A stretch of 64,000 nucleotides of DNA from Colius striatus (lineage: Eukaryota; Chordata; Aves; Coliiformes; Coliidae): positions 15,577,895 to 15,641,894 of the forward strand of contig NC_084767.1 in the NCBI RefSeq assembly GCF_028858725.1, in the 5' to 3' direction. Within the stretch, counting starts at the first letter, position 1; each line of letters starts with the position of its first letter. The notes beneath the pieces are model-generated. The model saw only the letters and a program-made list of their open reading frames with translations. It was not told where the DNA came from and ran no database searches. Of the stretch, positions 1 through 13,300 are shown in pieces. The position numbers and the translations under genes were made by a program.

Positions 1-157
1 GTTCCCAGTGTTTCACCGCCGGACAGATAGCATATTCCTTAGGAGCAAGACCTGTGTCTTATTGCTGCAGCTAGCTCAGTTGGTTTGAAGTGCACTTTGA
101 AGAATTTATGTTTTCCTGTATAGCTGACAGTATTTCTCTTTCACTTGAACTTTTTAG

Positions 158-1898
<1,741 letters not shown>

Positions 1899-3944
1899 AT
1901 TCTGTTCCTCCAACCCATTGGTTAACATGATGTTTCCGTGTACTACCACTGTACTTACGGGGTGCTTGTGTTAGTTTGTCATGCACTGTTGAAAGAATCC
2001 AGTTTGTGCACTTTATTGTGGTGCCACTATAGCATGTTTGAGGGCAAGTAGGTCCTGTCTAAACAGCACCTAAGATTTCGAAGTTCGAGACTGCTCTATC
2101 CAACTTTAGCAAACACAGTTTCCATCAACGTTTTTCTATTACAGATGCATCCATCTTGTTCCAAAACCACCACATAGCTTTTTTTTTTTCTTTAGCATCC
2201 AAGAACTTTGAGACTTTCGTTATTACTAACTTTTTGCATTACTGAAGAAATTATTAATACATAATGCTACACTGAACTACTCCTCTGGCCCGTTTTTTTA
2301 TTACAGGGGAAAAAAAGTCAGCAAATAAAATGTACAACTCCTTTTCCTGGAATATTTGCAAAACAGACTGAAATTTCCTTTCAAAGGACTGCTGTGGAAC
2401 AACTTTAATTTTTTGGTATTCTAAATTGCACCTATAACACAGTAATCGTTACCATCTGTGGATTTTGCTCATTACTGGTCATGTTTCCTCCTTCATAAAG
2501 ATGACAGTGGACAAACCAGAAAGTGACCTTGCTTAGTGTCTTTTAAAACTTGGAAAACGCTTAAGTTCTGTCACATGCTGCCTCCAGGACTTACGTTACT
2601 GTTTTTGATTTTTCTTATTTGATGGATTATTGTTTATCAGTTAGTGGTGACATAGTGTTCTGTCTGAATTGGATACTGCATCTCCGCTTTCGGAAGATTT
2701 GAGGAACATAACGAACATTTTGGTGTATGGGAAACCTGATGGCTCTCAGACTCCAACAGAAAAGAGCTGGTTTAGGACAGTTAAAAGTTCCACTCTGCCT
2801 GAAAGAAGGATGGTATCAAGGGCTAAAGTCAGTGTAGTTAATGGCGTACCACAGGGCGAACTGTCAGGTTTGAATGAAAAAGTTACTGTTTATCACAATT
2901 TTGTTTTACAGTTGGAGAATAAAAATAAGTGATCTAACCCTTACAATGTAAGCAAAACAATTTATGGGCCTTGCATGATTTACCTTTGGAGTTGAAACTA
3001 AATAACGTTTTGAGTATCACATCTGCTGTGCTGAATGATGATTTAGCTACTAGCTTGATATGCTCCGCAGCAGCCATCAGCAGCTGGTTTGAGGTGGCAA
3101 ATTTTGTGTTAACTGGTGCTTTCTCAATGATTCTTTTTGTTTGTTCGTTTGTTTTCTTCAAGGTATCAGTTGGATTGTGGCCATGTTTTGCATGCACCTG
3201 CTCTCACTGCATGTTTTATGACTGGCTAATGTCACCGTGGCTATTATTCACCCTGCTTTATCAAAGACCAAAAAAGAACTTTCTCACAAAGTAAGAGATG
3301 GCTGGCATGGAACCTCATAGGCTTGCTGTTCTGTCATGAAGCATATGATACGTTGAAAGTGGGATTTTAGTGCTCAGATTTTATCTGTGTACTGTGGAAT
3401 ACTTCTTGGTTTGTTTTACTCTGTAGGCATGTAATTTTGGAATTGAGGGGAAAAAAAAAGCACTAAAACTATTGAGCACTGGTGGTATGCCTTTAATTTT
3501 AGATTTTTAACTGCAAAAGGATCCGGGACCTTAGACAATGATGAGGTTAAACTAGTCTTGAGACCATTTACCAATTTCATTCAGTTCCATTGTGCAATGT
3601 ACACTTCAGTTCCTTTTTTATCAGTCTGCAGACACGGGTGTATCCAAACATTTGAAACTAATGTGTACTGTATAGTGTTGTACATGAATGTTTGTGTTTT
3701 ATATACCACATGCAAAATGTCAATATGCACTATTTAAATGTTTTAAATAATATATTCCTCCTTTATAATGCTTAAATCTATATGATTCCAATATTTTTAT
3801 AAGTGAGTGAGTGATCAGACTGGTTCCAATTCAGAATTAACAGCTGCTTTGTGTTTGTTATGCAGTGTTTGGCTGTTTACTCCGTATAGTAGATAAGCAT
3901 GGCAACAGTTACGCTGAGTGTGTTTTGTGCCATCCTTGTTGAGC

Positions 3945-3950
3945 AATAAA
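3945..3950 (+). terminator. FAM13B: proximal poly(A) signal of FAM13B
   Basis: AATAAA about 2.05 kb after the stop, directly followed by a second overlapping TAAATAAA-like run. It is a candidate for a slightly shorter 3'UTR. Confidence 0.5.
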
Positions 3951-4104
3951 TAAACAGTAGAACTAGGCATTTTGTGATAGAACAGTTTTACTTTGGTAAA
4001 AGCAAAACCTATATATCTATATGGATATATAGATATGGAATATATATAACTAAACCAGATATAATTGCATTGCTATGTCTGGTGCTCATTGTATAGACTT
4101 TTAT

Positions 4105-4110
4105 AATAAA
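4105..4110 (+). terminator. FAM13B: distal poly(A) signal of FAM13B
   Basis: AATAAA followed within 40 bases by a T/G-rich stretch (TTTATTGTCATAG), the usual arrangement around a cleavage site. It is the last such hexamer on this strand before sequence character changes. Confidence 0.6.
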
Positions 4111-4130
4111 AGTACCTTAACCTTTATTGT

Positions 4131-6544
4131 CATAGATCTGTTTCTCATCATGCTTTCTTCTCCATGACCATCCCTTAAAAACGGGCTGAGTCCTTTGCTG
4201 TTCCCATATGTATCCATAGTTTCAGGGTGTTGCTGAGTCAGGTCAGAGCTGTGTGTGCTGCTGATAGCTCAGATGCTGCGACTTTCTTTTAAGCCTTGTT
4301 TTACCAGTTTAAGCTGTGTCTGCCTCAGCAGAGGCTGAAGGGAAGTGGCCAAATCCCTCCAGAGCTCTAGGCCTGGCTTACCACATGAGGGGGGCTTCAG
4401 TTCCTGTGGGGTGCTGGCACACAGAGTGGTGAGCCCAGCAGGAACAGATAGCGAGACCCACTCCTTCCTGCTCCAGCAGTAACAGCTCTGGGAGTAGATG
4501 GGGCAGAGAGATGATTCAGCCATTTCTTGGGCTAGTTAATTCACTATCATTTGCGTCTCTGTAGTCCTAATGATCTCTTAGCCTTAAAAATCAGTATCTT
4601 GACAGTTACTGCTGAGTTTGTGGCCAGAAAACACTGCACACACTTCTGTAAACTCAATAGGATGCTTTATCTGTGGGCCACAAAGGTTTTTTTTTCCCCC
4701 ACAGTACATTGATGTAAGTTCACATGAAAAGTGATTGAGGTCTTTCAAGCTGATTCTTCTGTTATATTTTGTGTAAATCCTGCTCTCTTCAGCCTAAGGC
4801 CTGACAGAGGATAGAAGAACTGAAGGTGAAGACTCTGTGCATGTGTGTCAGGTAAATGGGAATAGGAGAAACAGCTAGGGAGGTGAGGGAGCAAGTGACA
4901 GGAGGCTGAAGGCAGTCTGAAGTACATTCTTTAGGGTGGAACAGAATGACCTTCTCTCTGATCACATGGCTTTTCCTCTGGAGAAGGGAGGAAGGGAAAG
5001 CACAAATTCTTAGGCCATTAGCTTGAAGAACAGAGAAGGTTGCTGCAGATCTGGTTTACAACCCAATTTTCCTTAGCCGCATTTATTCAGTGAAGCCTGC
5101 TCTGATCAAGAGGCTAATGAGACAAAAATCCGTCAGATAGTGGTTTGGTGGGAAGTCCTTCACATGCATATACAACAAAGCAATGAAATAAGATTTTAAT
5201 GAAGGAAAGTAACAGTGTTGAACTGTGTCAGCCAAAAGGGAGGAGAAACACATTTTTAAGGGTGCAGAAAGCTCGGTGGAACTGGAGCAGATGTTTGCTG
5301 AAGAACAGTTCAGAGCCAACACAGATATGCAGTATTCCCAGCTTTATCTCTTTAAACAGGATTGCTTGAGCTATGTTACTGCGGGCCAAGGAGCTTGCTG
5401 GGAAAGCAAGGCAGGCTGTAAGGAGGGTTTTCTGTCCCCAGAGTAGTAGATCAAGGTTGAGGAGTGCTTGAAAGCTCTCCCATGAAGTTCTGGGTAAAGT
5501 GTTTAAAGGTTTCGAGACTGTGTTGCACCAGAGGGGTTGCCAGGTCAAAGGTGCTGTCCATCTGCTTTCCTGCTATGTCACATTATTGAATAACCAAGAC
5601 AGATCAACAGTGTGTTTCTTGGGACAAGTGTCCTGGAACACTGCATAGCAACAACCACTCTGCTAGAAGGAAGAGAGGTTTCAGTTTAAATTGTTCCCTT
5701 TTAGAAGAGAGAGGATGTCCTGGATTGGCCAGGAGGCTGAAGATGAGTGAATCTGCCAGGCAAACCAGTGCATGGCTGCATGGGGCAAGTGATGTCTTGG
5801 AGGGTCCCTTCCGACGCCTGTCTGCTCCATTCACCGTGTCACAGAACCACGTGTGTTACACACAGACCAGAGCCAATGTAAAGGTCGGTCAGTGCTCTCC
5901 ATGCAGATGCCTAAAGGCTTGAGGGAAGATGTGCGACCCGCTGTAGCCCGGCAGCTGTGGCGCTTGGCACCGGGCCGGGCTCCGCTTCCCCAGGGTCTGG
6001 CCGCGGCGCCGGGCGCGGCGCGGAGGGATCCCACACCTGCGGCCCGCTGCGGCGCGGCCGCGGAGGGATTCTGGCGTGGCAGTGAAACAAAGGCGCTGGT
6101 ATTCGGCGGGTGCGAGGCTGGTGCGCGGCGCCCTCTGGCGGCCGCGGCTGTTCGGCCTGAGGAACGGGACGGCTCCTCTTGCCTGTTTGTGTGTTTGGTC
6201 ATTTGCATTCAGAGAAAACAGTTTTGGAAGCACTGGGTGTCTGGAACAAGGACTGTTGAGCATTATCCTTGGCAGCAGCTGCGCTCACCCCAGGAGGCAG
6301 CATGGCGAGGCATGGGCTGGCGGCTGCGAGCTGGCAGTGCTGGAGCAAGGGGCATGGGCAGGCCTGGGCTGCTGCCTTGGCTCCTGAGTTACACACCCGT
6401 GTCTCGCAGCAGAGGAATAAATCTCATCCAGGCAGCTGTAGAGCTGCCTACCCATAACTCTAGCGAGAGAGAGATCAGTTCTCGGTGTCAAAAAGCACAT
6501 GAAACTCTCAGAGGAAAGACCTCAAAGCAGCAGTAGTGTGTATC
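4131..6544. other. intergenic gap between converging FAM13B and PKD2L2
   Basis: No spliced gene could be supported on either strand. Only the CpG island at about 5925-6175 stands out. The long open frame at 5853-6536 comes from GC-rich sequence and has no recognisable domain. Confidence 0.6.
5925..6175. promoter_or_regulatory. CpG island without an assigned gene
   Basis: A sharply bounded GC-rich block dense in CG dinucleotides (for example GCCGCGGCGCCGGGCGCGGC) in otherwise AT-neutral DNA. It sits downstream of both FAM13B and PKD2L2, so it is not the promoter of either main transcript. It may start a non-coding RNA or be a GC-rich repeat remnant. Confidence 0.5.
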
Positions 6545-6550
6545 TTTATT
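6545..6550 (-). terminator. PKD2L2: poly(A) signal of PKD2L2
   Basis: AATAAA on the minus strand (TTTATT on plus), 113 bases beyond the PKD2L2 stop codon. This gives a short 3'UTR. Confidence 0.7.
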
Positions 6551-6662
6551 AACAGAAACATTCTTCTCTTATCCAGAAATAGAAAAAAAATAAAGGTGGG
6601 GGGAACTTTGGATTGATGCAAAATGGCATGAAGAGTCAGGCCATCTCCATTACCAGGTGAGC

Positions 6663-7351
6663 TCAAGTTTTTCGCTGTGCTCTCTTGTCTGTAATACTCA
6701 ACGTGGTTGTACTAAGTGCGTCGAGTCTTTCACTAATGTTATTTAATTCCCTTCTCAACTCAACTGTATACTTGAAAAGCCTAGAACACACAAATAGGCC
6801 CCACAGACTTGAGCTACTGCTGCCCCTGAACTTGCATTTGCAACCTCCCTCTTTGCTACTGAGTCAGCTGCCAAAGGTCTAAGTCCCAAAATACCCCTGT
6901 GCTAGCACAAGGTCTTCAATCTCTGCCTCCCTTGCCCCCCTCCCTGGGCAGTTACAGCAAGATGTTCTGGAAGACTGACAATATTTTAAATTCTTGTCCC
7001 ACCTCATTCTTGACTAATGTCCTTACATGCTGCTCTGCTAAATTCTTCTATTTTTTTTCTTCCCTCCCTTAGGGCAGCAGTTGTCAGACAGTATAAGTGC
7101 ACTTAAAATATTTTAAAGTCGCTGACTTTGGTCTTGTATCTCTCAGGTTGTTACTTGTGAGGGTTTCAGTTAAGGCTGCGGCTGCCTTGGGATGGGACTA
7201 AGGCTGCAAGAACACACACAGACACTTACTTATAAAATTCTGCAGTGGAGACGTAGCTCTGGGCTGTGGCTGAGGCCATATACTCTGTAGACAGATGCTG
7301 TTGATCAAGTCTTTCTTTCCCTTCCTGTAGCACTGATGCCTTCAACTGGCT
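6663..7351 (-). CDS. PKD2L2: PKD2L2 exons 12 and 13: C-terminal helix and stop
   Basis: Exon 7230..7351 encodes [18 protein letters not shown] and continues to EFY; exon 6663..6780 encodes [19 protein letters not shown] and ends at TGA. The pattern aligns with the human C-terminus (KERLEKKYYS, then FLYAVELEKELHYINLKL). Heptad-like spacing of Leu and Ile suggests a short coiled coil. Confidence 0.85.
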
Positions 7352-10300
7352 CTATTCAACACCAGAGAGATTAAAAAAACCCAACAAACATCACAGACAA
7401 AGCCAGCATGGCTCATGGGGACACCTGTAACAGTCACTCATGCAGGCAGGGGCATGTACGCAGGAAAAAAATACATGCATCTTTGGGGACCAAAATGTTG
7501 TCTGGCTGAAAGTAGATTTTCCTTCTGGCTATTCAAACAAGTCAGGATATAGGAATACACATTTTCTTTCAGAATTGAGAGAGATGGCAAACATTATGCA
7601 TAGCAGTGTTTACAGCTAGCCGAGGGGCTTTTCCCTGTCATTGTAGAAGTGATTTTAAAAACTCCATATGGTTTAAAAGTACTTGCACAGGCTGACCCTG
7701 AACTAACAAAGACTGTTGGAAACCTTTTTATAAAGCAAAAGAAAGCCACAGTTATCTTTCTTCTTGCTGCAGATGCAGCCAACAACCCAAGAGATTGCTG
7801 TAAAACTTGTTTACCATACATCTGTTTAACATTGGGGTAAATGCCCAGCTCACAACTTTATACCATTGCCAGGGCACAGTGACCTCACCCTACTGCTAAC
7901 TCTGATATTGCAGTGTATGACCTTGCCTGAACAAGCTTTCATTTGAACTTCTGTGCATGACTGAGGATTTTTCTTTTTCATTAGAATCATCCTATGACAT
8001 TAAAAATAGTAGCCCCTGGAGAAATAACTTTTGTAAGCAACAGTGTGGATAACTGTGACTCCTTTTGTATTATTCAACTCATGAAATATAATCAGAGGTT
8101 TCTAAGAATATAGGAAAGAATAAAGCCTACCTCTTTGTTAGCACTGTCTTCATTGGAAAGCTCAGAAAGCTGAAGACTCCTTGCTTGTCATTCATACAAA
8201 CGAGAAGACACACAAGTCCTGTGAGAATAGGTCTGTGCTGGGAGCATGGAGTAACAGCAAATGCCGAGCTCCTACCTTTCGTGCTTGGCATCCGTTGCTG
8301 GTTTCTTCAGCTTGAGCTTGACAAGGGCTTTATTGTAACTCTAAACATAGAGGAAGTTAAGGATGAGAAATGGCTTGTGTATAATCAGAGACACAAGGAC
8401 TTGCATGTGAGTAACAAATGGTCACATAATGCCTTGGCAACGAGAAATCCCAGCAGTCTATCACTTTCTTTGTTTCCCCAGCTCAGCAAATTTACTCTGC
8501 TATATCTCAGTTTTGTCACAAAAAATCCCTGAAGTTGGTAGCCAACCAAATCATAGAATCACAGAATGGCAGGGGTTGAAAGGGACATTTAGAGATCATC
8601 TAGTCCAAACCCCCTGCAGAAGCAGGTTCACCTAGATCAGGTCACATAGGAATATGTCCAGGTGGGTCTTGAAGACCTCCAAGGAAGGAGACTCCACAAC
8701 CCCTCTGGGCAGCCTGTGCCAGGGCTCCGTCACCTGAACAGTGAAATAGTTTTTTCTTATGTTTAAGTGGAACTTCTTGTGTTCCAGCTTCATCCCATTA
8801 CCCCTTGTCCTGTTGCTAGCTACTATATCAAAAAGGGATATCCCAACCTCCTGACACCCACAATCCAGTAAGAGTTTCTGTTTTTGGGCATGCTTAGTTA
8901 TCTTACTCTAGTCCAGGGTAAATAAGAGAATGAGCTTGAGTGGGGGAGTCTAAGCAGTGCTGTTGTTGGCCAGGGACTATCCCTTCCTTTTCCAGAATGA
9001 AATTCAGGTGTAAATCACACATAAAATCCCCCAGGAAAACTCCAGGCAGACATGGCTGTGAGCTCTCCCCTCCAATGTGGTCAATGTTGGTCAGCTGTAG
9101 CTCTGAATGACCAGGTCTCTCACCCCATGCTCATCTCAATCTTATCTCACAGGCGATGCTGTTTTCCCTAATTACAGGCAGGTTTCTAGGCAGGGATACT
9201 GACTTGTCCCCGTTGACAGGACTGCATGCAATCTCTTTGGCTTCAGTATATGCATTTGACAGGAAAGCAGGAGGCCATAATTTCAAGTTGAAGTGAGAAG
9301 CTGGTGGAAAATTTGTACCAAAAAAAAAAAAAAAGAGTACAAAAACTCTTTCTAGTGCATAAAACTGGTCTGAACTTTGTGGAGTTCTAAAGGTACATAT
9401 TTCTATTTGTCTTCCCATGCAGAGAAGATGTTTAGTTTCTCAGTTTGGAAGAGCAGCACCAGTAAGCTGTGAGGAAAGCAGATGACAGGAGATATCAGGC
9501 TGCTCTTAAAAAGCACTTTTGAAAGGGCGAAGGTGGGCTCTTTGCACCTGAACTCATATGCTACTGTTGCCATTAGCAGCTCCTGTGGGTTTGATGGAAG
9601 GATATCTTGTATCTGTCTGTCTACTGTTTAAGTGAAAAATCAAGAATTGGGTGTTTTTAAATGGTTATGTCCCAGTTGTTTGAGGCTCTTTGCTAGTGAT
9701 GTAGGTTTGAACTCCTCCTCTTATCATGAATTAAATGAGGCAGTTACAGAAGTGCTTACTTACCTGTCTAAAGAGATCTCTGATCTGAAGTTCATGACTG
9801 GGTATCTTTTCAAAGTCTGCTTTGACTTCTGAATAGGTGTCGTTGATAATAGCCAAAAACATATTCTGCAGAGGAAGGATGCAGTTAGTCATTTGTTTCT
9901 GGAAACTGCATTTGTGTTCTGCTGGGGCTGTTATTTTGGGGGTTGTCCTATTCTCGGACATGTAACTAATTGAAGAGTGCAGGCGTGCTCCTGATGCAGC
10001 TAAATTATCTGATACTCTTAGGGAATATTTCTGGGAGACAATTTATTTCCCATCTGTAGTATTGGCTAAAAGGGCCAGCTCCTTGGAGATAATGGATTTC
10101 CTGTCATATATTTTCAGGTAGTGTTTCAATCTGAAGTAATTAATGAAAACATCTGTCTGACTACAGCAAACCTGCACCTACACAATCCCATCAAAATCTG
10201 TCTTTAATCTTCCTCCCTGACAAGGCTCACATTGTACAGCTTACAAGAGCACCCACTTAAGTTTTCAGAAGTGACAATCTCAAAAAAATGGGTGGTGCAG

Positions 10301-13300
10301 TCGAGTGAAAAGTGCAATGTGGTGCTAAAGCCCCTTTTGTGGTGATCTGGAGGAAGGGAGAGCTGTGGAATGTCTTGTCTGCTGGGAACTCCTGCGTAAG
10401 ATTTTGGACTGTCTCTGTCCAGGTGTACTGAGGGGCAGCCAGGGAAAGCCTAGAGTCATCTTGGGGTGAAAAACAGTGCCTCAGAGCACTATTCAGCAGT
10501 TCTCTACTGCTTGTGCAAAAGGAGAAGCATTTTTAAGGAGATACCTACCAGCAAGATGAAGAACACACAGAATACAAACGTGATGAAGTAAAGAGGTCCA
10601 ATGATTCTGTTTGCCGCATCTATGGCTTTAAAATCAAAATCTCCCAGCACAATACGAAACTGTGTAAAGCTGGGAGTAAAAAAATACCAGAGTGAGGTTA
10701 ACTGGTATCTCCTAAAGAGAATTACCATATTATCTTAACCCCAAAAATGCAAAAGCAATTCCTACAACTGAGACTGGTTTCCCCATTGCCTTAGTCACTC
10801 AAATCAAAAGGCAAGCCAGGATAATACAGCAACAGTAATTAAGTGTCTAGCATGGATTTGAAAATTTGAAGGTAAAAAAGAATTTTTATGAGAAAATACT
10901 TTCATTTTGGATAAATCACTTGGGTGATTAGTTGGTTTGTTTTTAAATTATTTCCTTTCTGCTCCAGCTTTATGACCCCTTCTGTTAGTACAGAACTAAG
11001 TCAGTAGGAGTACAGGTCCTTATGACCCTCATAAGGGATTTTGTTTCTAGCATAAGACAATTATTTCTATGTATTGCAGCATCTTAGAACTATCTCATAT
11101 CCACATGGATCCAGTGCAATCTATTTTTATGGTTTAGAAGTGCCTTAATTTTACATGAAAAGCTGCTTTCAAATAATGTGGTACCCTAAAGATCTTTCCT
11201 TAAGCTTGTGAGAAATACAGCCGTGGGCCAAAACACAGCACACAGTGTGGGTGACAGGTTAGGGTTCCTACAAGTCAATGGTGTGAGGGCCATCAGAACC
11301 AGTTCCAGCTGGCACCTGAATTGATCTGATGGTATTAGTACAGTGAGTGGCTGAAAAAATCTGGGGAAGAAAGTACCAGAGCCAGCAGACTGGTTTTGGG
11401 GACTCTCGGCTATGCAGCTGGATGTTTTCCTAAAACAACAGTAATTCCTGTTTGTAAATGTGCTCAGCTTGTTCCCTGAGCCCTTTGGGTCTCTTGAGTA
11501 GTTCTTCTGCAGGTTTCATCCTGGGGACTGTCTCACGCACCCAGTGGCAGGTCCTGCTGGGTAGTGTCATGTTCTTGTCTCTGAGAAAGGCAAAAGATAA
11601 CAGCTGCTAGACCTGCCCCATTGCCCAGGGGCCTCGTGACACAAGACGTAGTTGTGTTGAGAGCTGTGGGGACTACAGGTGACTGACTCCTGAGCTGGCC
11701 CTTCTTATGCTCCCCTAAGTATGTATGGGCTCTTTTGAACATATGAAGGCTTTGGGAAACAGATCGTATGGCCAACAAAATTGGGAGCATTGGCTCTATG
11801 AAATCAAGTTAAGAGTTGGAGACTCATACTCTTAAGTTCTGCTTGGCAGAAACTAGCTTGCACCTGTTCCAGCTAGGGGTTTGGTAGCAAAAAGTTTAGA
11901 AAAAAAGTTTAGTAGCATACATGCAGTTTTGGAAAGTGGAAAACTCTTCAACTTGCGACCCAAAGACCAGATAGCCTAACTGGGCAAAGGCAAAGAAAAT
12001 GATGAAGAACATGATGCCAAATCCAATGATGTCTTTGGCGCAGCGAGATAGAGTAGAGGACAGCTGTGTCATGGTTTTGTTCAAGCTTATATACTTAAAT
12101 ATCTGCAAGAGAACAGAACATACTGTTATTAGAGATCAAAATATATTGCAACTTCTTAACAGAATTTCTGGAGTGTTATCCATAATCATAACTTAAAGGC
12201 TACGTCTTACCTAGAAATGACTTGCATGGGATGTATCTGTAAGGAGAACTAAGATTGTGTGTGTTTCTGAAGAAGATGAATATTCTGCAGTGCAAATATG
12301 GGAATGTGTTAAAGCTGTTAGTGTGTAGACAGGTCTGGTATGTGTAGTCAGCTCCAGTAGATACAGTCCCTTGGTCATGGAGGTTGAAAGACATACCCCA
12401 TTCTTCTGTATCTGAGGATTCCCTGATGGCCTAAGTTGGTAAGAAGCCTGAAACGAGGCCTGAACAAAAGCCTTGTTCAATGACAGACATTGGTTATAAA
12501 CACAGTTGTGCTACTAAATTACCAGTAATCAGTCTGAGGGGAGGATGACTCAGGCGGAATGTGCAGCTGGGATACAGAACGGATGCTATGAGGAAGACTG
12601 TCACAGAACTGGTTAACAGCTTCTTCCTGCAGCATCAGCCTGGGAGCTGGAGGAAGGCAAAAAGCCTGTTTATTTCAAAATAACGTCATGATTTTACACT
12701 CAAGTCCTTGGAGCATGACTGTAAAACATGATATCCTCTGGCAGGTATGAGCACCTCCCTGCCTGTTTCACAGCCACTTTGTGATGAGTGTTTTACAAAT
12801 ACCTTAGGGGAGAGAGGACCTGTAAGCAGCTGGGATCAGGCAAAGCTGTGGGAAGTTTCACTCAGTCACTGAGAACACTGAGGCCACCCAAACCAAAGTC
12901 ACTAATGTCTGCTGGGTGCAGACCCCAGACAGGGCCAGCAGGGTTTGGTAGATCTGAGGGGCAGTGGCATGCAAACATGCAGGACTGGTTTGGCCCCAGA
13001 GCACCTGGTTAGGTATGCAAGTAGCCCCTGATCTTTGCAGTGTTTGCTACTCTGTCCAGAGATCAGCAAATATATTTGTGAGTAAGACTGAAATTAAAGG
13101 TGTCCTGGCACAAAGTCCCTTCTGAGTCAAATTTAGACACATTTTGCCTTCCCCTGCAGTTAGAAAGGAGCTACTGTTTTCATAGTGCTTTGCTACAAAA
13201 GCTATGAATAGCTTCACCCATTACAGCCATGCCATCTGTATAGGTCAGGCTATGACCTGGATAACACTGAGTCTACAAAAAGACTGCATTTGAGGAGGCT

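Larger units (their letters stand above)
1899..4130 (+). other. FAM13B: FAM13B 3' untranslated region
   Basis: An AT-rich stretch follows the FAM13B stop with no further coding signal. It contains two AATAAA hexamers, at 3945-3950 and 4105-4110, so alternative cleavage near 3965 and near 4125-4130 is likely. A small A/T-only hairpin lies between them at 4013-4036. The UTR of about 2.2 kb is inferred from signals, not from transcript data. Confidence 0.7.

Noticed and set aside
5725-5830. Possible seventh CR1 fragment (GGAGGGTCCCTTCCGACGCC)
   Set aside because: Only about 20 bases resemble CR1, and neither the flanking body sequence nor the 3' tail is present.
5853-6536. 227-codon open frame on the plus strand
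   Set aside because: It runs through the CpG island, where stop codons are rare by composition. The translation has no recognisable domain and no homologue I know.
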